A DNA stretch of 36,284 bases. Source: Clostridiales bacterium NK3B98. Its GTDB lineage: Bacteria > Bacillota > Clostridia > Oscillospirales > Oscillospiraceae. Below are positions 24,347 through 32,012 of the stretch, one piece after another. Below the pieces are notes generated by a model, which ran no database searches, was not told where the DNA came from, and saw nothing but the letters and a program-made list of their open reading frames with translations. Both the position numbers and the translations under genes were made by a program. The stretch's first letter is position 1. Each line of letters starts with the position of its first letter. Location of the stretch: NCBI GenBank assembly GCA_000421005.1, contig ATWA01000019.1, positions 1 through 36,284 of the forward strand, given 5' to 3'.

Positions 24347-25855
24347 ATGCTGTTATTTTCAACGCTTCTTGATATCAATGATACGCTGACCAAAGACGCA
24401 TTCATTAAGCTGGTCATAGAGTGGAACCAGGGCAGCCCCCATGCCAACAATGTCATTCCCGGGATTGAGTGGAACGGTCAAAGGAACATACGTTATGGAC
24501 AAGAGGGGCTGTGGCTGGATATAGAGGAATACCGTAACCAGAACATCATTGCCGTCCGATATGAGAAAAAGGAAGAAGATGGTGCAATCTGGGATACGGA
24601 TTATGTCATGAACTTCAACACCATGAAGATGGCGGTGCGCCTCGATCGTAGTTATACGGCGGACGCCCTGGATGCTGACCCGAAGTTCTCCACCCCGCAT
24701 TTTATAACGCTGCTGATAGACCGCGGCTACATCAAGGATGACCAGCAGCTGGCGGTCCAACGTTCGGCGACCGTCATTGACGAAACCAATGTGGAACTTC
24801 TGACGGATGTGATCAACGGGAACGTGCGGTATAGCCTCCCAGTCGTATATGTTTCAAAGACATATTACGATGAGGACCCTGTCAACGTTTCCTTTCTCGC
24901 AAGCCGGCTGAAGGGCGTTGCCCATGTCATGGTCGAAAAGGGAAACTGGCTGAACCAGACGATCCGGAACAAATGCGATGGGAAGAACGAATACTACGGG
25001 GCAGTAGGCATTTATTATCCGACCAGGGCTCTCGGGCACAGGAAGTACCTATACCGGAGCGCTGTTGGTTATGACAGTTTCCTTCTTGAGAGGGTGTTCA
25101 GGGCTGTCATTCAATACAGTAATGCGCAATTGATGGACACGCTGTTTACATGGCAGGGTGTCAATAATGCGTTGTTGCGCGACCGGCTAATAAGCCAGCG
25201 TGAAGAGAGGCTTGCCGCTGAAGAGGCACAGAGGGCGGCAGAGGCGGCAGCGACAAAACTGCTTGATACACTGGATGAGGAAGAGCGCAGGATCCGGAAA
25301 CAAGCCCTTGACGATGCCCGGTCTGAAGCGAATACGCTGTTGGACAGCTTTGACGCTGATATGCAAAAACTGCAGGACCAGGTAGCTGCCCTTACACGGG
25401 AAAATGAGGCGCTGCAGGCTGAGAACCAAGGACTCAAAGCAAAACTCGATTCAACAGATTCCGTGCCGGTATTGCTGATGGGGGACGAGTTCGAGTTCTA
25501 TCCGGGAGAGATTAAGGATCTGCTTCTTTCCACGCTGACAGAAGCGCTGAAGGGCGTCCAACCGAAATCGAGACGGTCTGACGTCATCAGGGATATAATC
25601 CGGAACAACGATTACCAGAAGCTGAGCGTGGCAAAGGCGGAGGAACTAAAGCGTATACTGAAAAATTATGATGGGATGTCTGCGAAGACACGGTCGGCGC
25701 TGAAGGCTCTCGGATTTGAAATTACCGAGGACGGGAAACATTACAAAGTTTCCTACTACGGCGATGGCAGGTATCAGACGGTATATGCCAAGACGCCGAG
25801 CGATGGAAGATCCGGAAAGAACAATGCGCAGCAGACTATCAATATGGCCTTCTGA
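24347..25855 (+). CDS. Unknown 502-aa coiled-coil protein with possible HicA-like C-terminus
   Basis: Residues about 1-275 form an alpha/beta domain that I cannot name (it contains LPVVYVSKTYYDEDPVNVSF, LKGVAHVMVEKGNW and YYGAVGIYYPTRA). Residues about 278-366 are a long charged coiled coil. Residues about 370-440 form a helical domain (MGDEFEFYPGEIKDLLLSTL). Residues about 452-495 (LGFEITEDGKHYKVSYYGD, then KTPSDGRSGKN) resemble the small HicA-type RNA-binding fold, with His465 in the position of the HicA histidine. Function is not established. Together with its neighbours it looks like an effector or sensor of a defence-type operon. There are 56 bases between it and the small gene and no terminator. 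Confidence 0.75.
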   Translation: MLLFSTLLDINDTLTKDAFIKLVIEWNQGSPHANNVIPGIEWNGQRNIRYGQEGLWLDIEEYRNQNIIAVRYEKKEEDGAIWDTDYVMNFNTMKMAVRLDRSYTADALDADPKFSTPHFITLLIDRGYIKDDQQLAVQRSATVIDETNVELLTDVINGNVRYSLPVVYVSKTYYDEDPVNVSFLASRLKGVAHVMVEKGNWLNQTIRNKCDGKNEYYGAVGIYYPTRALGHRKYLYRSAVGYDSFLLERVFRAVIQYSNAQLMDTLFTWQGVNNALLRDRLISQREERLAAEEAQRAAEAAATKLLDTLDEEERRIRKQALDDARSEANTLLDSFDADMQKLQDQVAALTRENEALQAENQGLKAKLDSTDSVPVLLMGDEFEFYPGEIKDLLLSTLTEALKGVQPKSRRSDVIRDIIRNNDYQKLSVAKAEELKRILKNYDGMSAKTRSALKALGFEITEDGKHYKVSYYGDGRYQTVYAKTPSDGRSGKNNAQQTINMAF

Positions 25856-25883
25856 TTACACGACTATTATTTGGAGGAAACAC

Positions 25884-26282
25884 ATGGGATTATTAGGTGA
25901 TATTTTTAAAGCCCTGCTATCTGATTCCCCGTCGCAGCCACGGCAAAGGCAGTCATATGAGCCGCCCAAACGCTATACTCCCGAGGAATTCGTTATCTAT
26001 GAGCAGGAACAATCCGGGGAGAGATGGCACGGAGTGCCCCTGAGCGAATTAAGCAAATTGGCCCAGACGGTATACCACGGGAAATATGTCAAGGTTGACC
26101 AGTGGGGTTTCCTCGAGGTCTATTACACATCGAATTCAAATAAGACCCGGTTTCATGTACAATGTGATCTTGACGAAAATGGAAGGCTACATCGGCTAAC
26201 GCATAATTATTATCCGGGACAATGGAAGGACTCGGCAGACGATTTCATCGAGAAGGCAAATCAGCAATTCTCATTCCGATGA
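25884..26282 (+). CDS. Unknown 132-aa protein, accessory operon
   Basis: The N-terminal MGLLGDIFKALLSD is an amphipathic helix that could touch a membrane. A proline/glutamine-rich linker follows, then a compact domain with GERWHGVPLSELSKLAQTVY and WGFLEVYYTSNSNKTRFHVQCDLDENGRL. I do not recognise a family. The ATG at 25884 follows TTGGAGGAAA and fits much better than the earlier in-frame start at 25716, which overlaps the previous gene. It lies 28 bases after the 502-aa gene and 43 before the nuclease gene, so it belongs to the same operon. Confidence 0.7.
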   Translation: MGLLGDIFKALLSDSPSQPRQRQSYEPPKRYTPEEFVIYEQEQSGERWHGVPLSELSKLAQTVYHGKYVKVDQWGFLEVYYTSNSNKTRFHVQCDLDENGRLHRLTHNYYPGQWKDSADDFIEKANQQFSFR

Positions 26283-26325
26283 AAAGAAGAATCTTGGCAA
26301 ACAGAAGGTACAGGAGATAGAGAAA

Positions 26326-28074
26326 ATGGCATACGAAACCCCATTAACAATTTTTGAAGTCGTGCAGGATATTTCTGCGAACAAGTATATTCTCCCTTCC
26401 ATACAAAGGGAGTTTACATGGAGCACATCCCAGATTGAGCAGCTATTTGACAGTTTGATGCAGGAATACCCCATCGGCGCTTTTCTGTTCTGGGAATTAC
26501 CCCAGAGCAAATATGGGGATTATGAGTTCTATAGTTTCCTACAGAATTACCATGAACGTAATGCCCGGCACAATCCAAAGACCAACCCCAGCGGGAGCGA
26601 GAAAGTGATGGCGGTCCTTGATGGGCAGCAACGCCTTACTTCGCTATACATTGGCCTGAAAGGGACATATGCATACAAGATTCCTCACAAGCAGTGGAAT
26701 AATGACAGTGCTTTTCCGAAAAGGAAACTGTACCTCAATGTTGTCGAACCGGCACCAGAGGGGGACAACAAATATGATTTCCGATTCCTGACGGCAGAAG
26801 AGGCCAAGATTGATCCGGATGACCAGGGACATTATTGGTTTGAAGTTGGAAAGATACTGAAAATGAGTGAGCTCAGTGACGTCACTGATTTCCTCATTAA
26901 CAATATCCTGTATGCATATCCGAAAGAGTGCGGTACGTTTGCAAACAAAACCCTTTCGCAGCTTTTTAAGGTCATACATACCCAGCCAATCATCAGCTAT
27001 TACAAGGTCAGGACGGAGGAACTGGATAAGGTACTGAATATTTTTATCCGTGTTAACAGCGGAGGGACACCGCTCAGTTATTCTGACCTGTTACTTTCAA
27101 TCGCAACCGCGCAATGGGAGACCCTTGATGCCCGAGAGGAAATAACGGAATTTGTCGATGAACTGAATTCTATCGGCAGGGGCTTTAACGTCAATAAGGA
27201 TTTTGTCCTTAAGTCTTCGTTGGTGCTGACGGACTTCAGGAACATTGCGTTCAAGGTCGACAACTTCAATAAAGCCAACATGCTGAAAATCGAGGATAAC
27301 TGGCAGACGATAAAAACAGCCCTGTATTCTGCATTTACCCTGGTATCGAGTTTCGGCTTTAACAGGGACAGTTTGAAATCAAACAACGCAGTCATTCCCA
27401 TCGCATACTATCTGAAGATGTTGGGGCTGCCCTCAAATTTTGAAACGGCTACAGCCCATGCAGAAAATCGGAAAAAGATAAAGAAGTGGCTGATCATGTC
27501 ACTCATTAAGCGTACATTCAGTGGACAGCCTGACAATGTGCTTAGACCTTTGCGGGACATCATTGCAGAAAACGGAAAAAATGATTTCCCGATAGAAGCG
27601 ATTACAGAAAGGCTTCGTGGCACAAGCAAGTCCATAGTATTTACGAACGATGATATCGAAATGCTGCTGGAGCATAGGTACGGAAAGGCAGAAACTCTCA
27701 CTGCGCTTATGCTGCTTTATCCGCAGTTGGATTTCAACAACCAATTCCATGTTGACCATATGTATCCGAAGAGTAAGTTCACAAAGAAGATTCTGAACAG
27801 CAAAGGCGTAGCCCTGGAACTGATAGGTGAATATATGGACCAGGTGAATAACATTGCCAACCTTCAGTTACTTGCGGCCATCCCAAATATCGAAAAGCAG
27901 AACGAGGATTTCGACATCTGGTTTGAAAAAACGTATTCGACAGAGGCGGAAAAAATCCAGTACAGAACAGTCAATTACTTGCCGGACATGGAATACTCAT
28001 ATGCGAACTTCCTTAAATTCACTAACGAACGCAGGCGTTTGATTCGGAGAAGATTTGAGGAGCTGCTTTTATAA
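26326..28074 (+). CDS. DUF262 + HNH nuclease (GmrSD/SspE-type restriction protein)
   Basis: This 582-aa protein has an N-terminal DUF262/ParB-like domain: YILPSIQREFTW (residues near 25-32), VLDGQQRLTSLYIG (DGQQR at 99-103, the NTP-binding signature of the family) and NIFIRVNSGGTPLSY (about 238-252). The C-terminal part has an HNH/DUF1524-type nuclease motif: FHVDHMYPKSKF (His475, Asp477, His478) and NIANLQLL (about 509-516). The single-chain layout resembles GmrSD and SspE, which cut modified or sensed invading DNA. It ends the accessory operon. No modification enzymes are visible in the window, so target specificity is unknown. Confidence 0.88.
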   Translation: MAYETPLTIFEVVQDISANKYILPSIQREFTWSTSQIEQLFDSLMQEYPIGAFLFWELPQSKYGDYEFYSFLQNYHERNARHNPKTNPSGSEKVMAVLDGQQRLTSLYIGLKGTYAYKIPHKQWNNDSAFPKRKLYLNVVEPAPEGDNKYDFRFLTAEEAKIDPDDQGHYWFEVGKILKMSELSDVTDFLINNILYAYPKECGTFANKTLSQLFKVIHTQPIISYYKVRTEELDKVLNIFIRVNSGGTPLSYSDLLLSIATAQWETLDAREEITEFVDELNSIGRGFNVNKDFVLKSSLVLTDFRNIAFKVDNFNKANMLKIEDNWQTIKTALYSAFTLVSSFGFNRDSLKSNNAVIPIAYYLKMLGLPSNFETATAHAENRKKIKKWLIMSLIKRTFSGQPDNVLRPLRDIIAENGKNDFPIEAITERLRGTSKSIVFTNDDIEMLLEHRYGKAETLTALMLLYPQLDFNNQFHVDHMYPKSKFTKKILNSKGVALELIGEYMDQVNNIANLQLLAAIPNIEKQNEDFDIWFEKTYSTEAEKIQYRTVNYLPDMEYSYANFLKFTNERRRLIRRRFEELLL

Positions 28075-28123
28075 CAGCTGTCTCTTGAAGATATGTTCCC
28101 GTGAACCCATCGGCTTAAAAAAT

Positions 28124-28200
28124 AGTCGATATGGTACTGGGGCGTTATTTTACGAACAGGCAGAGGAAATGTATATCTAAATCATTTCCTCGTGCCACGT
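28124..28200 (+). repeat. 77-bp direct repeat, copy 1
   Basis: This copy matches 33030-33106 at 73 of 77 positions by eye. It contains an inverted repeat GAGGAAATG/CATTTCCTC (28163-28171 with 28183-28191) separated by 11 bases. It lies 49 bases after the DUF262 gene. Similarity may extend weakly upstream to GGCTTA at about 28112. Confidence 0.9.
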
Positions 28201-28262
28201 CGAGACGGTAGTTCTTCTGTCACGTGAAAGCAAATAAGGGGGCTGAAAAAGCCTGAAATACT

Positions 28263-28316
28263 GGGGTTCCGTCACCGGGAGCAGATCGCGCTCCGTGTGA
28301 TGGAAACCCTCTTTTT
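28263..28316 (+). terminator. Long G+C-rich hairpin followed by a T run
   Basis: A 20-base arm (28263-28282) pairs with 28290-28309 with a few mismatches and G-T pairs, and is followed by CTCTTTTT. This is a good intrinsic terminator. It probably belonged to a phage lysis region or ended the accessory operon before later insertions. Confidence 0.7.
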
Positions 28317-28344
28317 ATGTTCGCGGGAACTGGTCAAGAAGCAG

Positions 28345-28442
28345 GGTCGAGGCTACAAGTTTACTATTTTTGAAAACGAGACTATGAAATTACTATTTTG
28401 AAGGAAACGAGTCAACGATTTTACTATTTTGGATAGGTCGAG
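28345..28442. mobile_element. IS21-like terminal-repeat remnant
   Basis: Three spaced copies of a TTTACTATTTTGGAAAACGAG-like motif occur at 28360-28380, 28389-28411 and 28419-28442, about 29-30 bases apart, similar in layout to the multiple terminal repeats of IS21-family elements. No transposase gene is present. GGTCGAG occurs at 28345-28351 and 28436-28442, flanking the 84-base segment, and could be a target duplication. The remnant abuts the truncated endolysin. IS21 assignment is from motif layout only. Confidence 0.5.
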
Positions 28443-28718
28443 ACCAATCCAGGATACTGCGTGTTTGATGATAACGGGAAGTTGGTCTACGTCGGCAAGA
28501 ATACGGTGTCCGATGTGCCGTTTCTCGTGAAGGTTAACATCACTGATCTGAATATCCGTAAAGGGCCGGGAACCAATTACGCCAAGACTGGAAAATATAC
28601 TGGGATTGGGTTATTCACGATTATGGAGGTCAGATCTGGTCAGGGTTCCACTACAGGGTGGGGGCGCCTCAAATCCGGCGCAGGTTGGATCTCGCTTGAT
28701 TTCGTAGCCAGAGTATAA
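28440..28718 (+). pseudogene. Second endolysin, C-terminal SH3 fragment
   Basis: From the codon for Glu at 28440 the frame reads ETNPGYCVFDDNGKLVYVGK and continues through LNIRKGPGTNYAKTGKYTG to GWGRLKSGAGWISLDF and stop at 28718. This matches the last 90 residues or so of the endolysin at 16815-18302, but with many substitutions, so it is a diverged copy from a second phage and not a recent duplication. The amidase and glucosaminidase domains are absent and the sequence upstream is the IS-like remnant. It has no ribosome site, and a GTG at 28461 would only give an 85-aa SH3 domain. Confidence 0.85.
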
Positions 28719-28724
28719 ATACAT

Positions 28725-28769
28725 GCCGCTTGCAGTTTTTTTCAATGCCTGCAGACGGCTATTTTTTTG
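28725..28769 (+). terminator. Terminator after endolysin fragment
   Basis: GCCGCTTGCAG (28725-28735) pairs with CTGCAGACGGC (28749-28759) with two mismatches; the loop is T-rich and a run of seven T follows at 28762-28768. Confidence 0.7.
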
Positions 28770-28789
28770 TTTGAACAACGATCAAACTC

Positions 28790-28818
28790 TTGCAATTTAC
28801 AGAGTTTTGTGGTAGAAT
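28790..28818 (+). promoter_or_regulatory. Promoter of the surface-polysaccharide operon
   Basis: TTGCAA (28790-28795) and TAGAAT (28813-28818) are separated by exactly 17 bases. The first gene starts at 28960, leaving a leader of about 130 bases with a hairpin. Confidence 0.75.
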
Positions 28819-28869
28819 AATCTCTGTATGTAATAGACATCATAGATGGAGTTGATACAAGAGTCTTAG

Positions 28870-28912
28870 AGGACCAACCGGAGAAACTAATACAACTCTG
28901 GCTGGTCCTTTT
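28870..28912 (+). promoter_or_regulatory. Leader hairpin, candidate transcription attenuator
   Basis: AGGACCA-A-CCGGAG (28870-28883) pairs with CTCTGG-C-TGGTCCT (28896-28909) as a 13-bp stem with one mismatch and a 12-base loop, followed by TTTT. It lies in the untranslated leader ahead of the first glycosyltransferase gene, so it would stop transcription unless read through. No upstream anti-terminator was convincingly found. Confidence 0.6.
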
Positions 28913-28959
28913 ATGTTATAGCATTGCGTGCTCATATTGATGGAAAGGGGTAGTTCATC

Positions 28960-29949
28960 GTGAATAAGTTTGCTGTTATAATCCCTTATTTTGGGAAATT
29001 CAAGCCAAGCATAAAGCTCTTTTTAGAGAGTTGTAATAGAAACAATGATATAGATTGGCTTTTCTTCACAGATATCGATGCTCCTGCCGAGGTGATTCTT
29101 CAGAGTAACATCTACTGGAGTAAGACAACTCTTGAAGCAGTGCGGGAATTAGCAGTACAAAAAATAGGATTTGACATCAAGTTAGACCGTGCCTATAAGT
29201 TATGCGATCTGCGCCCATTTTATGGATTAGTCTTTTCAGATTATATAAAAGACTATGAGTACTGGGGATACGGGGACACCGATGTGATCTGTGGAAGGAT
29301 TTCCAAGTTTTTGCTACGGGCAAAATATAATGCCTTTGATAAGGTTAACTGGATGGGCCATTTGAGTTTTCTCCGAAATTCGGATGAAATAAATCATGTG
29401 GCACTAACTGATATAGAAGGTACGGTAAATGCCAAAGATGTACTTAATAACGAGAAAAATGTTGGTTTTGACGAGCATGATTTTAATCGAAAACTGTTAG
29501 CTAGGGGCAAAAAAATATATACCGGTCTTTGGGCAGCTGATATGGATATCTTTTATTGGAGAATGAGATGTGTGGACATCAAAACCTTTCACAAGCTGCT
29601 TGGAATAAAGGAAATTGATTTCGCTCCAAAAAACTATGCTAAACAGATATTTGCTTTGGCAGATGGTGCTATATACAGATTCTACATTGAAAAAGGAACA
29701 GTTAAAAAAGATGAGTTTGCATACATCCATTTTCGGAAAGAAGCACCCATCGATTTTGAGGACTATTCCCGAGGTACATTTATTATATCCAGAGAGGGTT
29801 TTTACAAGGCAACTTCTGAGGAACTCGAAGATTTAAACAGATTAACTGCAGCGATCGAAAAATATAATAATCAGGAAACGCCCTTCCAGGAATGGAAGAA
29901 TTATATTATCCAGTACTATAGAAAAAATACTGGAAAACGAGGATGGTAA
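28960..29949 (+). CDS. DUF6625-like putative glycosyltransferase
   Basis: This 329-aa protein begins MNKFAVIIPYFGKFKPSIK and has WGYGDTDVICG, a DxD-like sugar-nucleotide/metal site, in the middle. This matches the DUF6625 family found in capsular and rhamnose-glucose polysaccharide clusters. It probably transfers a sugar in cell-surface polysaccharide synthesis. The start is GTG at 28960, preceded by GGAAAGGGG. A+T content is clearly higher than in the phage part. It opens a four-gene operon. The acceptor and donor are unknown. Confidence 0.75.
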   Translation: MNKFAVIIPYFGKFKPSIKLFLESCNRNNDIDWLFFTDIDAPAEVILQSNIYWSKTTLEAVRELAVQKIGFDIKLDRAYKLCDLRPFYGLVFSDYIKDYEYWGYGDTDVICGRISKFLLRAKYNAFDKVNWMGHLSFLRNSDEINHVALTDIEGTVNAKDVLNNEKNVGFDEHDFNRKLLARGKKIYTGLWAADMDIFYWRMRCVDIKTFHKLLGIKEIDFAPKNYAKQIFALADGAIYRFYIEKGTVKKDEFAYIHFRKEAPIDFEDYSRGTFIISREGFYKATSEELEDLNRLTAAIEKYNNQETPFQEWKNYIIQYYRKNTGKRGW

Positions 29950-29962
29950 GGAGGTACTGATA

Positions 29963-31000
29963 ATGAAGTTTTCAGTTATTGTGCCTGTATACAACAGGGA
30001 AAATATGATTGCGAGTGTAATTGATAGTGTTGTTTCGCAATCGTATAGCGCTTGGGAATTGATTCTGGTTGATGATGGATCTACAGATTCGACCGCTGAA
30101 ATCTGCAAGAGATACGCCGACCAGGATGAGCGAGTACTCTATTATTATAAAGATAACGGCGGAGTTTCTTCTGCTCGTAACTACGGTATCAGAGAGGCTA
30201 AGGGTGAATTTATAGTCTTCCTTGATTCAGATAATTCGTTAATGGCGGATATGCTTGAAAAGCTAAACAGAGCACTTAGCTGTGAAGAAGATGTGGATTT
30301 TATTGTGTACGGGTTTAATACATCTACTTCATCTGAATGGATACCCACTGAACGAGAAGATGAATTGCTGATTACAAGACAGGCGGTTCGCGAAAAATAT
30401 TTGCCGACGCATTTCAATATATATGCTCAAGATACGCATTTTTTGAAAAACTTCGTGTGGAACAAGGCATATAGGGCTTCTTTCCTGAAGGAAAATGGAA
30501 TTCTATTTGACGAATCCAGACGGACGTGGGAAGACGGGATATTTGTGATTAACTGTCTGGACAAAGCAAACAAGATACTTGTGTTGCCGGAAGCCATATA
30601 TAATGCTTACTGTAGTCAGCCAGTTGATCATTTGTCGTCCAAGCTGTATGTCGATCAAGTGCTGCAATATATTAACGATGAAAGAGTTTACAAGAACCGT
30701 TTTGGGGCAGAGATGGATTTTTCTACCAATCACTATGTAGCATCCAATTTTAATGTCATCAGCTCTATGTTCGAGAGAATGGTGCAGACCTTTGGCAATG
30801 ATGCCAAGCCGATTATTGACAAGGCGATTAGGGTTGATATTGTCAAATACTGGGCAGAACAGTATAAACCTGAAAACGAGACAGGAAAACGGCTCAAGAA
30901 ACTAATAATGGATGGAAATTCTGCGAAGATTTACGATCTTTACCATCCGTCGTTATTCCAAAGAGCAGCAAGAAAGGCTTTAAGAAGTATCAGACATTAA
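29963..31000 (+). CDS. GT2-family glycosyltransferase
   Basis: This 345-aa protein starts with FSVIVPVYNRENMIASVIDS and has LVDDGSTDSTAEI (Asp37-Asp38) and FLDSD (Asp88/Asp90), the nucleotide-sugar and metal sites of GT-A-fold family 2 enzymes. It would add a sugar to a polysaccharide repeat unit or lipid carrier on the cytoplasmic face. The C-terminal half is typical of capsule and teichoic-acid-type transferases. The ribosome site AAGGAGG precedes the ATG. It lies 13 bases after the previous gene. Confidence 0.9.
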   Translation: MKFSVIVPVYNRENMIASVIDSVVSQSYSAWELILVDDGSTDSTAEICKRYADQDERVLYYYKDNGGVSSARNYGIREAKGEFIVFLDSDNSLMADMLEKLNRALSCEEDVDFIVYGFNTSTSSEWIPTEREDELLITRQAVREKYLPTHFNIYAQDTHFLKNFVWNKAYRASFLKENGILFDESRRTWEDGIFVINCLDKANKILVLPEAIYNAYCSQPVDHLSSKLYVDQVLQYINDERVYKNRFGAEMDFSTNHYVASNFNVISSMFERMVQTFGNDAKPIIDKAIRVDIVKYWAEQYKPENETGKRLKKLIMDGNSAKIYDLYHPSLFQRAARKALRSIRH

Positions 31001-31027
31001 ATATAAGTTCGTAATGGAGGGAGACTG

Positions 31028-31993
31028 ATGGATAATTCTAGAAAAATCGTTGTGACAAACCATTATGATTTATGGAATTATATGTTCGCTGATTTGGAAA
31101 AGAACAATGGTGCCGTGGAGCAATATCCCTTCACTTCATACGGAAAATCTTCAAAGGAGCAGCTGCTCTTTCGGATATGTAACAACCGACTTGCAAAAAG
31201 TTTCTTACAAAACATCTGGTTTAAGCATATTTTAAAACGTTGGAAGATTTCTTCGAAGGAAAATGCAAAGATCCTTTTTCTCAGTCCATCCCTACCGCTT
31301 TTAGATGTTTCTTTTATCAAGTATCTTCAAAAAGCCAGAATACCGTTTGCGTTGTTGTTTATTGATACCGTTCAATGCATGGGGGAAGACTGGATTAATA
31401 AGGTTCGCCCTTATTTGGAATTATTTTGGGAAAAAACATATTCATACGATGAAGCTGATGCTGCGGCATATCATTGGATATTCACAAGAAAGTACTATTC
31501 AAAACTAGATTTTCCTAAAGCAGATAAGAATACAGATGTATTTCTCACTTTATATGACAAAGGACGGGCGGTAAAGGCCTTACAGTGTTATGACGTCTTG
31601 ACTAGCAGGGGTATCTCGTGCAAGTTTTACATTACCGGTGTAAGCGATGAGTTCGCCGAACAAAACAAAAGGCCTGGAATAGTTTATAACAAGATATTAA
31701 GCTACTCTGAAGTTATCAAGTTTGTGGTGGAGAGCCGTGTAATAATTGAATTGTGTCAGCAAGGCCAAACATCAAATACGTTACGGGCTTTTGAGGCTGT
31801 TGTATATGATAACAGGTTGCTCACAGATAATTCCAATGTTGTAGGATTTCCATACTATGACGAAACTAAGATGAAGTGCTTTGAAGAGCCAGAAGATCTG
31901 TTACAAATCCCGCTGGAGTTTTTTAATGGAGAAACGAGCACATATAAATATGACGGAAGGTTTTCACCGTTAGAATTATTTAAACTAATGTGA
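31028..31993 (+). CDS. Putative glycosyltransferase of polysaccharide cluster
   Basis: This 321-aa protein has an N-terminal region with alternating strands and helices (KIVVTNHYDLWNYMF, ILFLSPSLPLLDVSF) and a C-terminal half with VFLTLYDKGRAVKALQCYD, VIIELCQQGQTSNTLRAFEAV. These resemble GT-B-like or CgeB-type enzymes where the conserved Glu region binds the nucleotide sugar. No DxD is obvious. Placement between a GT2 gene and an acyltransferase gene supports a role in the same glycan. Exact family is uncertain. Confidence 0.6.
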   Translation: MDNSRKIVVTNHYDLWNYMFADLEKNNGAVEQYPFTSYGKSSKEQLLFRICNNRLAKSFLQNIWFKHILKRWKISSKENAKILFLSPSLPLLDVSFIKYLQKARIPFALLFIDTVQCMGEDWINKVRPYLELFWEKTYSYDEADAAAYHWIFTRKYYSKLDFPKADKNTDVFLTLYDKGRAVKALQCYDVLTSRGISCKFYITGVSDEFAEQNKRPGIVYNKILSYSEVIKFVVESRVIIELCQQGQTSNTLRAFEAVVYDNRLLTDNSNVVGFPYYDETKMKCFEEPEDLLQIPLEFFNGETSTYKYDGRFSPLELFKLM

Positions 31994-32012
31994 GGAAGAG
32001 AAAGAATTCATT

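Noticed and set aside
28124-28200. 77-bp repeat as attL/attR of the serine recombinases
   Set aside because: Serine recombinases usually leave very short identical cores and no long imperfect repeats, and the recombinase genes lie outside the bracketed segment. Kept only as a repeat.
28360-28442. Possible CRISPR array because of three spaced repeats
   Set aside because: Repeats are imperfect, only about 20 bases with spacers of about 8, there are no Cas genes, and the motif fits transposon ends better.
28461-28718. Functional small SH3 protein gene
   Set aside because: No ribosome site, homology continues upstream of the GTG to the IS-like junction, so it is a truncated endolysin.
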